In this document: one piece after another, positions 13,338 through 20,863 of the stretch | Numbering within the stretch: position 1 is the first letter of the stretch | Layout: every line of letters begins with the position of its first letter | Translations under genes and position numbers: made by a program | The notes under the pieces: generated by a model | Told to the model about the DNA's origin: nothing | The model's input: the letters and a program-made list of their open reading frames with translations, nothing else | Databases searched by the model: none | Assembly: GCF_029714285.1 (NCBI RefSeq) | Contig: NZ_CP121662.1 | Span: 2,666,001 to 2,730,000 of the forward strand | Direction of reading: 5' to 3' | DNA: 64,000 nt | DNA from: Rhizobium sp. CB3090 | GTDB lineage: Bacteria > Pseudomonadota > Alphaproteobacteria > Rhizobiales > Rhizobiaceae

Positions 13338-13366
13338 AGATGGTGATCGCTTTTCGGCAGTTCAAG
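13338..13366 (-). promoter_or_regulatory. RpoH (sigma-32) type promoter of hsp20
   Basis: Minus strand CTTGAA (13366-13361), a 17-base spacer, then CCATCT (13343-13338). This resembles the rhizobial RpoH consensus CTTGAC-N17-CCTATNT. The implied transcript start is near 13331, giving a 5' leader of about 98 bases. Confidence 0.6.
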
Positions 13367-13459
13367 ACCCCTGACGCCATCTCTCGAATTTCAAGAACAA
13401 TGCCGGGTGAACCGCAGATGAACGACCGGTTCGGCGCTCGTTCAGGCTGCGGGGACTAC

Positions 13460-13580
13460 CAATGACGTCATCGGATACATTCACTGTCCGATGACTGAAG
13501 TGTATCGTCCCTTCTTCTTCAGTCCTTGCTAGGCCGGCGACGCGGAACTCTCTATCTCCGCAAGCCGGTCTTTTTTCTTT
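13460..13580 (+). ncRNA. Candidate small RNA between hsp20 and the DUF2000 gene
   Basis: No gene on the plus strand precedes it, since hsp20 runs the other way, yet there is a strong plus-strand terminator. The layout is a 9-base-pair hairpin GTCATCGGA (13467-13475) with TCCGATGAC (13487-13495), a pyrimidine-rich linker (about 13508-13528), and a terminator stem. Neither an open reading frame nor a confident promoter is visible; the start near 13460 is a guess from the first hairpin. The family is not recognised. Confidence 0.45.
13532..13580 (+). terminator. Strong plus-strand intrinsic terminator
   Basis: GGCCGGC (13532-13538) pairs with GCCGGTC (13564-13570), and inside it GCGGA pairs with TCCGC. 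TTTTTTCTTTTT follows. The T-run exists only in the plus direction, so it does not serve the flanking minus-strand DUF2000 gene. Confidence 0.8.
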
Positions 13581-13587
13581 TTAGTCG

Positions 13588-14004
13588 CTAGCGCAGCAAT
13601 TTCAGCGAGCCGGTCAGCGATTTCACCCATTTCGAAGGCCCTGCTATTCCCAAGCCGTCAACCGTCTCACCGGCGAGATCGCGATCCGGAAACGTCGCCT
13701 CATACTCCCTATAGTCGTGCAGCGAGCGAGCGAAAGCGGGAAAAGGAACGACCGCGCGGTCGTCCTGCCCCGGCAAGGCCTTCAGCAATAGGGATGTGAT
13801 TGTCTCCGCATCCGCCTGCAGCACCGGAACGGGCATGTTCGAACTGATGTCGATGATGCGTCCCTCCCTGTCAATCAAATGCTGCGCCGCAAGCGTGGGA
13901 AACCTCGCACCCAACCCGATCGAGATCGCGCCAACGGTATTGGCGATCAGCCCAAGCGGGAGTGCGGGATTGACGACGATGGCGAGACGGATATCGGGAA
14001 GCAT
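13588..14004 (-). CDS. DUF2000 family protein
   Basis: 138 residues, the usual single-domain length for DUF2000. Conserved parts visible are the N-terminal IAIVVN-like strand (RLAIVVNPALPLG), ANTVGAISIGLGA and the middle VPVLQADAETI. The structure is thought to be related to peptidyl-tRNA hydrolase 2-like folds, with no known function. It is divergent from the Lrp/AsnC-type regulator at 14136 with 131 bases between the two starts. This pairing suggests that the regulator controls it and that its role is in amino-acid-related metabolism; that is inference. Confidence 0.8.
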   Translation of the reverse strand: MLPDIRLAIVVNPALPLGLIANTVGAISIGLGARFPTLAAQHLIDREGRIIDISSNMPVPVLQADAETITSLLLKALPGQDDRAVVPFPAFARSLHDYREYEATFPDRDLAGETVDGLGIAGPSKWVKSLTGSLKLLR

Positions 14005-14135
14005 GGAGACCTACTGCTGTTGAGACTATGCGCTCAGAAGATATCTCCGATATCAGGGGAAATCTTGCCTTTCATTGCCGCTTATGACGCTTTTATGGTA
14101 AGTCCTACCAGATTTTTCTGAACGTAAGGTTGAAT

Positions 14136-14615
14136 ATGCCCGACACCCTTGAACCCATCGATTTGCGAATCCTCGGAGCGCTTCAGAAGGACGGGCGGCT
14201 GACGAATCAGGCGCTTTCCTCCGAAGTCGGGCTCTCGACGTCGCCGTGTTGGCGGCGCGTGCGACAGTTGGAGGAAACAGGCGTGATTCAAGGCTATGCC
14301 GCCACCCTGGACAGGCGCCAGATCGGCCTTGGCGTCCTCGCCTTCGTCAGGGTGAAGATCGACAGCCACAGCGAGGCCGAGGCCGAGGAATTCTCGCGCG
14401 ACGTGCTGAAGCTGAGCGAAGTCGTGGCGTGTTACAGTATCGCCGGAGACGCGGATTTCCTGTTGCAGGTCGTTGCTACAGACCTCGACAGCTACGCGGA
14501 TTTCGCTATGGCCGTGGTGCGCCGATTGCCGCGCATCAAGGAGATGCAGACAACCTTCGTGCTGAAGGAAATCAAGCCTTTCAAGGGTTTTCCGCTGGAT
14601 GTCGGGCAGCGATAA
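14136..14615 (+). CDS. Lrp/AsnC family transcriptional regulator
   Basis: 159 residues, normal length for the family. The N-terminal helix-turn-helix is LEPIDLRILGALQKDGRLTN, then LSSEVGLSTSPCWRRVRQLE. The C-terminal RAM ligand-binding domain includes GDADFLLQVVATDLDSY. I chose ATG 14136 because AAGG lies six bases upstream; a TTG at 14130 is too close to it. It is divergent from the DUF2000 gene and may repress or activate it in response to an amino acid. The gap is AT-richer than its surroundings, as is usual for Lrp targets. The effector is unknown. Confidence 0.92.
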   Translation: MPDTLEPIDLRILGALQKDGRLTNQALSSEVGLSTSPCWRRVRQLEETGVIQGYAATLDRRQIGLGVLAFVRVKIDSHSEAEAEEFSRDVLKLSEVVACYSIAGDADFLLQVVATDLDSYADFAMAVVRRLPRIKEMQTTFVLKEIKPFKGFPLDVGQR

Positions 14616-14763
14616 CGGCCTTAGACGTGGATGCCGGGCGACAGAAGGCAGCCACAAATTTCACTCGGCCAGGACTTGGTTGCTGTGCATGTCCGGCCAG
14701 CCCTTTACGTTTGGATCGAAGCCATCCTATTCTAGAAGAGTGGTTGCCCACCTGGGGTATTGA

Positions 14764-15831
14764 ATGTCGGCACTGCCTTTCTCGAAGATTTCTGAGCCGC
14801 TTAACGCGCTGCTCGTTGCCATCGGTCTTTTGACCGTGGCTGCCCTCACGACGCCGGAGATAACCGGACAGACCAGGTTCATTCTGGAAATCCTGCTTGC
14901 CGGCATCTGGGCTGCCTACGTCCTGCAACTGATCGAAACGCTGATCGTGCATCGGACAAGAGCCGTTCGCGACAGAGTGCCGGAAATCGCCGTCGATGTG
15001 CTCGCCGTTCTGATACCGATGGCTGCGTTCCTGTTTATCGGCGGGCGCGACCAAAGTCTTTATTGTGCGATCTGGCTTTTGAAGCCGCTGCGCGGTTCGA
15101 CCTTCTTTCGCCTGCTGGGCAGGGTCCTGAGCAAAGAGGCACGGAATCTGCTCGGCGTGACTTCGATCTTCGGCATCGTTCTGTTCGCCGCGGCGCTCGC
15201 AGCCTATCTCATCGAGCGCAACGTCCAGCCTGACAAGTTCGGCAGCATTCCCCTGGCGATGTGGTGGGCGGTGGTTACGCTGTCGACCACCGGCTATGGT
15301 GACGAGATTCCGCAAAGCTTCGCCGGCCGCATTCTTGCCGGGCTGGTCATGATGAGCGGAATCGGCATCTTTGCCCTTTGGGCCGGCATCCTCGCCACCG
15401 GCTTCTACGAAGAGGTTCGCCGTCAGGACTTCGTGCGCAATTGGCAATTGGTTGCGGCCGTGCCGCTGTTCCAGAAGCTTGGCTCTGCCGCACTCATCGA
15501 GATCGTACGGGCGCTGCGGCCGCGCATCGTCCCGGCCGGTTCCGTCATCTGCCGCAAGGGTGACACGGGCGACCAGATGTTCTTCATCGTTGAAGGCCGC
15601 GTCACCGTCGCGACACCGCATCCGGTGGAGCTTGGCTCCGGCAGTTTCTTCGGCGAGATGGCGCTGATCAGCGGCGAACCTCGCTCCGCGACCGTCAGCG
15701 CCGCCACCGAGGTCTCACTACTCTCGCTTTATTCGGCGGATTTTCAGATGCTGTCCAGCAGTAGCCCGGAGATCGCGGAGATCATCCGCAAAACCGCGCT
15801 CGAACGACGCGGTGAGACACCAAAGGCTTGA
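14764..15831 (+). CDS. Cyclic-nucleotide-gated potassium channel, MlotiK1 orthologue
   Basis: 355 residues, the same length as the M. loti MlotiK1 channel used in structural work, and similar to it as I recall that sequence throughout. Six transmembrane segments occupy about 10-215 with an S4 that is poor in arginine, hence ligand gated rather than voltage gated. The pore filter STTGYGD is near residues 177-183. The C-terminal cyclic-nucleotide-binding domain (about 225-350) contains the phosphate-binding cassette FFGEMALISGEPRSATV with its ligand-contacting arginine. It should form a homotetramer in the inner membrane and open on cAMP binding. No ribosome-binding site is obvious. Its physiological role in rhizobia is not established. 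Confidence 0.93.
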   Translation: MSALPFSKISEPLNALLVAIGLLTVAALTTPEITGQTRFILEILLAGIWAAYVLQLIETLIVHRTRAVRDRVPEIAVDVLAVLIPMAAFLFIGGRDQSLYCAIWLLKPLRGSTFFRLLGRVLSKEARNLLGVTSIFGIVLFAAALAAYLIERNVQPDKFGSIPLAMWWAVVTLSTTGYGDEIPQSFAGRILAGLVMMSGIGIFALWAGILATGFYEEVRRQDFVRNWQLVAAVPLFQKLGSAALIEIVRALRPRIVPAGSVICRKGDTGDQMFFIVEGRVTVATPHPVELGSGSFFGEMALISGEPRSATVSAATEVSLLSLYSADFQMLSSSSPEIAEIIRKTALERRGETPKA

Positions 15832-15922
15832 TGGACCGACCCGCCAACAAACCAGTTGCAATTCCCTACGCCTGCGCTATCCCCTTAAGGAGGACATCCC
15901 TTCAGCGGGGCGCGACATCGTC

Positions 15923-16897
15923 ATGGATTCGATCCTCTATTCCACACCAGACAATCCGGTGCCGGAAAACCGCACCGAAGGGTTCTTCGAGACATTTGAC
16001 GGGCGCAGGCTGCGCTATGCCGTCTTCCGCTGCGAACAGCCGGTCGCCAAGGGCACCGTGGTTCTGCTGCAGGGCCGCAATGAGTTCATCGAGAAATATT
16101 TCGAGACGATCCGCGATCTGACCGCCAAGGGGCTGTGGGTCGCAACCTTCGATCTGCGCGGCCAGGGCGACTCCGAGCGGCTGTTGAAGGACCCGCTGCG
16201 TGGACATGTCCGACGCTTTTCCGATTATGAGCGCGACCTGACCGCTTTCCTCGACAAGATCGTACTGCCGGATACGCGCCTGCCGTTCTTCCTGCTGGCG
16301 CACTCGACCGGTGCGCTGATCGCACTGTCAGCGGCGCCGCGGCTTGCGAGCCGGATCGAGCGCATGGTGCTGTCGGCGCCCTTTGTCGGGCTCACAGGCC
16401 TGGACGTATCGCCCGGTCTTGTCCGCTTTCTCTCCGGCACGGTCTGCGCGCTTGGCCTTGGCCGAATGCAATTCAGCAAAAGAATCAAGGAAAAACCCTT
16501 CCCGGAAAACCCGCTGACCACGGACGAACGCCGTTATCGGCGCAACATCGCCATAGCAACGGCCTATCCGCAGCTCACCCTCGGGCCGCCGACGACGCGC
16601 TGGCTGCTGGAAGCATTTCGCACGATCGATCGCGTCAATACGCCCGATCATCTCTTCTCCATTCCCATCCCGACAGTGCTGATCGCGCCGACCCGCGACG
16701 GCGTCGTGCCCTATGCCGACCAGGAACGATTGTCGCGCTATTTCCGCGCAGCTCAGTTCGTGCCCGTCCACGGCGCGAAACATGAGATTCTTCAGGAGCG
16801 GGACGTCTATCGCAACGCCGCACTCGCCGCCATCAACGCCTTCATCCCCGGCAGCGATGCCGAGGCGAATACGGATATGGCGGGAGTCGGGATTTAA
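15923..16897 (+). CDS. Alpha/beta hydrolase, lysophospholipase (PldB/monoacylglycerol lipase) type
   Basis: 324 residues from ATG 15923, which begins the conserved part (MDSILYSTPDNPVPENRTEGFF). The serine-hydrolase core shows the oxyanion turn LLQGRNEFIEKY, the DLRGQGDSER loop, the nucleophile elbow LAHSTGALIA (Ser within H-S-T-G), an aspartate in APTRDGVVP, and the terminal histidine in HGAKHEIL. It likely hydrolyses lysophospholipids or monoacylglycerols. An AAGGAGG at 15887-15893 is 29 bases before this ATG, too far for initiation, so the start or a leader peptide is uncertain. It begins 92 bases after the channel gene, same strand. Confidence 0.85.
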   Translation: MDSILYSTPDNPVPENRTEGFFETFDGRRLRYAVFRCEQPVAKGTVVLLQGRNEFIEKYFETIRDLTAKGLWVATFDLRGQGDSERLLKDPLRGHVRRFSDYERDLTAFLDKIVLPDTRLPFFLLAHSTGALIALSAAPRLASRIERMVLSAPFVGLTGLDVSPGLVRFLSGTVCALGLGRMQFSKRIKEKPFPENPLTTDERRYRRNIAIATAYPQLTLGPPTTRWLLEAFRTIDRVNTPDHLFSIPIPTVLIAPTRDGVVPYADQERLSRYFRAAQFVPVHGAKHEILQERDVYRNAALAAINAFIPGSDAEANTDMAGVGI

Positions 16898-16898
16898 T

Positions 16899-16990
16899 GC
16901 ATGTCGCGCAAAAATGTGCAGCGGTTTTGCGAAAACGACATGCAAAAACAAAGCTCGTAGGAGCGAATCTGAAAGATCGCGACGAGCTTT
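16899..16990. repeat. Rhizobial intergenic palindromic repeat, two-dyad type
   Basis: First dyad: GCATGTCG (16899-16906) with CGACATGC (16936-16943), and inside it CGCAAAA with TTTTGCG. Second dyad: AAAGCTCGT (16950-16958) with ACGAGCTTT (16982-16990). From memory this paired arrangement recurs in many intergenic gaps of Rhizobium and Agrobacterium genomes. It begins directly after the hydrolase stop codon and may end that transcript or stabilise it. Confidence 0.65.
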
Positions 16991-17055
16991 AGAGTGCGAT
17001 CTCGAAGCACGCGTAACGAAAATATTCGACGCTTTTCGGATGCTTGATGGACTGG

Positions 17056-17865
17056 CTAGCGCGACAGGATCGCCCTTGCCTGATCATAAACAGCGCGGCT
17101 GCCGGCAGCGATGATCGTGCCGCCCATTTCCGGCCGGCCGCCCTCCCAGGTGGTGATGATACCGCCCGCCTGTTCGATGACGGGGATGATGCCGCCGACA
17201 TCGTACGGTTTCAGCGAATTTTCGATCACGAGATCGACGTGACCGGCGGCGAGCAGCGCATAGGCATAGCAATCCGTGCCATAGCGGAACAGCCGCACCT
17301 GGCTCTCGATCTCGCGGTACTTCGCCAACTCCTCACCGGCGAAAAGATGCGGCGAGGTGGTGAAGAGAATGGCGTTCGACAGGCTGCCGCAATCGCGAAC
17401 CTGCAGCCGCTTTTCGCCGTCCGGACCGGAATAGGTCGAGCCGTTACCGTCAGCGAAATAGCGCTCGCCGGTAAACGGCTGGTCGATCATGCCCATGATG
17501 GCGCGGCCGTTTTTCTGCAGGCCGATCAGTGTTCCCCAGACGGGAACGCCAGAAATGAAGGCGCGGGTGCCGTCGATCGGATCGATCACCCAGACATGCT
17601 CGCGGTCGAGACCGACATTGCCGTGCTCTTCGCCCAGTATGCCGTGGTCGGGAAACTCCGTCTCGATCAAGGCGCGAATCGCCTCTTCGGCAGCGCGGTC
17701 GCCCTCGGTCACCGGATCGAAGCCCTGAGCCTCCTTGTTGACCACATCAACGCCGGCGCGAAAGCGCGGCAGGGTCTCGGCCTTGGCCGCCTCGGCCAGA
17801 CGATAGAAAAAGGCGCGATCAGGAAGCATGGTCAATCCGGATAAATGACGGGGCGGCGAAGTCAT
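17056..17865 (-). CDS. hisN: Inositol-monophosphatase-family phosphatase, probably histidinol-phosphatase
   Basis: 269 residues from the first ATG; an internal ATG at 17829 would give 257, closer to the family norm, and cannot be excluded. Metal-binding motifs of the lithium-sensitive phosphatase family are plain: GEEHG, then VIDPIDGTRAFISG with the DPIDGT signature, and the C-terminal KPYDVGGIIPVIEQAGG. Sequence features such as YADGNGSTYSGP resemble the HisN-type histidinol-phosphatases that complete histidine synthesis in actinobacteria and rhizobia. An inositol or other sugar phosphatase role is the alternative. It is divergent from the mmgR small RNA, as in other alphaproteobacteria. Confidence 0.85.
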   Translation of the reverse strand: MTSPPRHLSGLTMLPDRAFFYRLAEAAKAETLPRFRAGVDVVNKEAQGFDPVTEGDRAAEEAIRALIETEFPDHGILGEEHGNVGLDREHVWVIDPIDGTRAFISGVPVWGTLIGLQKNGRAIMGMIDQPFTGERYFADGNGSTYSGPDGEKRLQVRDCGSLSNAILFTTSPHLFAGEELAKYREIESQVRLFRYGTDCYAYALLAAGHVDLVIENSLKPYDVGGIIPVIEQAGGIITTWEGGRPEMGGTIIAAGSRAVYDQARAILSR

Positions 17866-17973
17866 AGCGCATAAACTCGGCGAAGCAAACCAAATGCGAT
17901 GCGAGAGGCGGCTTGCCCGGAGAGGAGGCAGAAATCCGGTGATTGCCTAAATATTTTGCACCGCAATAATTTG

Positions 17974-18003
17974 CTTGACATTTGTGCAATGCAATAGCAA
18001 CAT
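17974..18003 (+). promoter_or_regulatory. Promoter of the mmgR-type small RNA
   Basis: CTTGACA (17974-17980) is a clear -35 element. The -10 is weak (CAACAT, 17998-18003, 17-base spacer). It places the transcript start close to 18009, which matches the expected RNA length. Confidence 0.55.
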
Positions 18004-18008
18004 CTCCC

Positions 18009-18088
18009 TACAGTCTTCTGACTGTAAATACCCTCCTTGGGTGTTTCCTCCCTAGACTTAGCCGCGCCACAAGCGCGGTTCTTTTTTT
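18009..18088 (+). ncRNA. mmgR: Small regulatory RNA MmgR (alpha-r8; Rfam suhB family)
   Basis: About 80 bases. A 5' hairpin ACAGTC-TTCT-GACTGT (18010-18025), a single-stranded middle with CCCTCCTTGGG and TTTCCTCCC, which can pair with Shine-Dalgarno sequences, and a terminator hairpin CCGCGC-CACAA-GCGCGG (18062-18078) with TTCTTTTTTT. The size, the order of elements and the position next to an inositol-monophosphatase-family gene match the alphaproteobacterial suhB/mmgR family. In Sinorhizobium meliloti MmgR limits polyhydroxybutyrate granule accumulation and is Hfq dependent. Identified by structure and context, not by search. Confidence 0.8.
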
Positions 18089-18178
18089 GTCCAGGCTATT
18101 TGTTTCATCGGAAAGATGCCGCGGGCGCCGAGATGATCTCGCCCTCCTGAGCTCGTCGAAGGGGCGGCGAGATACCCC

Positions 18179-19063
18179 CTACTCCGCCGCCAAAGCCGGA
18201 TCGCCGGCATAGGATTCCACGTGCTCGGCCATTCGCTTCATGAACAGGGTGATGGCAGCGGCGACGGCACCGAAATCCGACCGCTTCTCCAGCGTCGTTT
18301 CATCGACATAGAGCGAGCGGTTGACCTCGATCTGCAAAGCATGAAGCCCGCGGGAGGGGCGGCCGTAGTGCTCGGTGATGAAGCCGCCCGCATAGGGTTT
18401 GTTGCGCACGGCGTTGAAGCCGAGTTCGTCGAGGATCTGCATGGCGGCGCGCGACAGATCCGCCGAAGCGCTGCTCCCGTAACGGTCGCCAAGGATGAAA
18501 TCGGGATGCATGTTGCTGCCGGCAATACGGATATTGCCCGGCATGGAATGGCAGTCGACGAGGACGCCGAAGCCGAATTTGACATGCGTGCGGGCAATCA
18601 GCCGGCGCAGCGTCGCATGATAGGGTTTGTAGATCGTTTCAATACGATTGAGCGCATCCTCGACCGGCACCCGACGGGCGTAGATCTCCATGTTTTCGGC
18701 GACGATACGCGGAATGGTGCCCAAACCGCCGGCGACTCGCAGCGAATTGATATTGGCGTAGGGCGGCAGCACGCCGTCGAACATACGCGGATCGAGCTCA
18801 TAAGGCTCACGGTTGACGTCGATATAGGCGCGCGGGAAATTGGCGAGCAGCAGCGGTGCCCCGAGAACGCTTGCCGCCGAAAACAGCTCATCGACGTAAT
18901 GGTCTTCCGAGCGGCGGATGGCGATGCCTTGCAAGCGGGACTGGGCGATGAATTCCGGTGGATAGATGCGGCCGCTATGGGGCGAGCTGTAGACAAAGGG
19001 AATTGTCTGAGAGACGGGCTCCGATACCTCGAAAATCTCGAAATTACGCATCTCTGCGGACAT
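18179..19063 (-). CDS. N-formylglutamate amidohydrolase family protein
   Basis: 294 residues from MSAEMRNFEIFEV; in-frame ATGs at 19078 and 19099 are alternatives. The family splits N-formylglutamate to formate and glutamate, the last step of one histidine-degradation route. Visible conserved blocks are PFVYSSPHSGRIYP with the metal-binding histidine, FPRAYIDVNREPYELD, GVLVDCHSMPG, and a late EVNRSLYVDE. It lies opposite cpdR and no other hut genes are near, so it may act on another formyl or acyl amino acid. Homologues commonly neighbour cpdR in rhizobia as far as I recall. Confidence 0.88.
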   Translation of the reverse strand: MSAEMRNFEIFEVSEPVSQTIPFVYSSPHSGRIYPPEFIAQSRLQGIAIRRSEDHYVDELFSAASVLGAPLLLANFPRAYIDVNREPYELDPRMFDGVLPPYANINSLRVAGGLGTIPRIVAENMEIYARRVPVEDALNRIETIYKPYHATLRRLIARTHVKFGFGVLVDCHSMPGNIRIAGSNMHPDFILGDRYGSSASADLSRAAMQILDELGFNAVRNKPYAGGFITEHYGRPSRGLHALQIEVNRSLYVDETTLEKRSDFGAVAAAITLFMKRMAEHVESYAGDPALAAE

Positions 19064-19346
19064 CAACGTCTTTACCATGTCAACAACTTGTCGCAGCATC
19101 CATGTTGCCAGTTGCTCGCCCGCAAGTCCATACTAACTTAAGCAAAATGGCCTTATACAAAGGGCCGTGACCGAAATGTCCGAAAGCACGATCCTTAAGA
19201 CAGCGAAGCGGTCCTCAGGTGCATTTGTGCTGCAACGGACGAACAGAACGGCTTTGTCCTGACCGACCATTCACCGCTTGTTTACGGCCAACGACTAAGT
19301 TGGACGCTGGACAAGTCCAACACGACAAAAGTTAATTAGCGAACAG

Positions 19347-19712
19347 ATGATGACCCAGAAGATACTCCTTGCCGAAGATGACAACGACATGCGTCGCTTC
19401 CTTGTGAAGGCGCTGGAAAAGGCCGGCTACAAGGTCTTGTCCTTTGACAACGGAGCAAGCGCCTATGACCGGCTGCGCGAGGAGCCCTTTTCGCTGCTGC
19501 TTACCGACATCGTCATGCCGGAGATGGATGGCATCGAACTGGCGCGCCGCGCCACCGAGCTCGATCCCGACCTGAAGGTGATGTTCATCACCGGCTTCGC
19601 CGCCGTCGCACTGAACCCCGATTCGAAAGCGCCGAAGGATGCCAAGGTGCTTTCCAAGCCTTTCCACCTGCGCGAGCTGGTCGACGAAGTGAACAAACTC
19701 CTTGCCGCCTAA
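19347..19712 (+). CDS. cpdR: Single-domain response regulator CpdR
   Basis: 121 residues (120 if the second ATG is used), a receiver domain with no output domain. It contains LLAEDDNDMRRFL with the acidic pocket, the phospho-acceptor Asp53 (numbered from MTQ) in LLLTDIVMPEMDG, the switch threonine in MFITGFAAVAL and the conserved lysine in VLSKPFHL. The N-terminus and the KPFHLRELVDEVNKLLAA end fit CpdR. Unphosphorylated CpdR recruits ClpXP and its substrates such as CtrA; it is phosphorylated through CckA-ChpT. In S. meliloti CpdR1 is needed for cell-cycle control and bacteroid development. It stands alone, divergent from the amidohydrolase gene, with no obvious ribosome-binding site. Confidence 0.93.
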   Translation: MMTQKILLAEDDNDMRRFLVKALEKAGYKVLSFDNGASAYDRLREEPFSLLLTDIVMPEMDGIELARRATELDPDLKVMFITGFAAVALNPDSKAPKDAKVLSKPFHLRELVDEVNKLLAA

Positions 19713-19751
19713 GGCTTCCGGCGGCAACGTCACAAAACCGAAAAAAGCCTA

Positions 19752-19780
19752 TTGACGGCCACCAAGGTTTTGTGATCTAT
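19752..19780 (+). promoter_or_regulatory. Housekeeping promoter of tRNA-Val
   Basis: TTGACG (19752-19757), a 17-base spacer, and ATCTAT (19775-19780). Transcription would start near 19787, nine bases before the tRNA. Confidence 0.7.
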
Positions 19781-19795
19781 GCGCCGCCATCGGAT

Positions 19796-19870
<75 letters not shown>

Positions 19871-19881
19871 TCCAGTTTCTG

Positions 19882-19918
19882 AAAAAAGGCCTTTCGAGAA
19901 ATCGAGAGGCCTTTTTTC
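19882..19918 (+). terminator. Intrinsic terminator of tRNA-Val
   Basis: GGCCTTTCGA pairs with TCGAGAGGCC (one G-T pair) across a GAAA loop and is followed by TTTTTT. An A-run before the stem makes it potentially active in both directions. Confidence 0.88.
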
Positions 19919-20015
19919 ATGGTCGGCTTACCGAATCACTCCATCCCCAAACGAGAAAAGCGCCCTCCCCGGCTTCGGAAAAGGCGCTTCCGGTGCGAGG
20001 ATGATTCGCGAGCGT

Positions 20016-20324
20016 TCAGCGATCCAGGAAGTGCTGGAATACGGCCGACGTCGGATAGGCGTAGGCGCCGCGGTCTACGAAGCTGTGTCGATACAGGCAC
20101 GCTCTCAATGCTAGGATGTACATGCTGCTGTTGGGATCGGGCGAGCCCCGGTACCAGGAAGAGGCCTCCGGTTCGCAACAGCGCAGAGCCCTGTCGTATC
20201 TCGCTAAAAGCACGGGATCGCTATCGGCGCGGATACCCTGGTATGACTGGTAGTTCGAGGGCGCTTCGCCTGCAGAGACGCAAGCGAGGCTTAGGATGGC
20301 CCCTAACGCTAACATCATTCTCAT
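20016..20324 (-). CDS. Small exported protein, unknown
   Basis: 102 residues starting MRMMLALGAILSLACVSAGE, a clear Sec signal peptide; the cysteine near residue 15 does not form a canonical lipobox. The mature part contains tyrosines and cysteines (ALRCCEPEASSWYRG, ALRACLYRHSF), and three or four cysteines could form disulfides in the periplasm. ATG 20324 follows AGAGGT at a normal distance; the open frame upstream to 20432 is probably not translated. It is convergent with the tRNA-Val unit. I do not recognise the family. Confidence 0.6.
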   Translation of the reverse strand: MRMMLALGAILSLACVSAGEAPSNYQSYQGIRADSDPVLLARYDRALRCCEPEASSWYRGSPDPNSSMYILALRACLYRHSFVDRGAYAYPTSAVFQHFLDR

Positions 20325-20539
20325 TTGCTTTGACCTCTCGCTCGTGGCGTATCGATTTTCGATCGCACGGGTTGAGGATAATGGTCTTTTTGTTGATATC
20401 CAATCACATGCTGATGTTCGGCGCTCGAACACGTCACCGCCGGAGGGGTGAGCAAAACTTCCGCCACAAGCCGCTTGACTTCCGATCGCTCTGTCACACT
20501 ACTGTCATGCTAAAGCATTGATCGTACGGGAGGACGAGA

Positions 20540-20770
20540 ATGGCGGTCGTGAAGAAGCAGTTCTACAAGAACCATAAGCCCAACGGCGACGAATATATGT
20601 TTCACCTCGCCCGGGACACCGACAGCGGCGAGGTCTTCGTCATCCGCCAATCCGATTATCTCGTCGATGGCGGCAGCGAAAAAAAGATGACGCTCTACGA
20701 ATTCCTGGCCGGCGGCGGCAACCGGCAAAATGCTCTGCTGCAACTGATCGGCACCCTCGTTCCGGAGTGA
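20540..20770 (+). CDS. Small conserved hypothetical protein
   Basis: 76 residues, no signal peptide or membrane segment. The sequence begins MAVVKKQFYKNHKPNGDEYM and contains LARDTDSGEVFVIRQSDYLVDGG, which looks like a small beta-rich domain with a helical end (TLYEFLAGGGNRQNALLQLIG). The ATG has GGGAGG seven bases upstream, strong support for translation. It precedes the secreted protein at 20864 by 93 bases on the same strand. Function unknown. Confidence 0.72.
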   Translation: MAVVKKQFYKNHKPNGDEYMFHLARDTDSGEVFVIRQSDYLVDGGSEKKMTLYEFLAGGGNRQNALLQLIGTLVPE

Positions 20771-20863
20771 CGAGCGCCCGCCCGCGCCGGCGCACCGGCA
20801 CTGCGGGATTGACTGCCACATTTCCATCGGCAAACCTGCGCAGGCTTTGAAAGGACTCCATTC

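Noticed and set aside
14581..15621. 346-codon minus-strand open frame opposite the channel gene
   Set aside because: Polar low-complexity translation antisense to a clear MlotiK1 homologue.
17982..18212. 76-codon plus-strand frame between the phosphatase and amidohydrolase genes
   Set aside because: It covers the mmgR-type RNA, including its terminator hairpin; RNA structure explains the sequence better than a protein.
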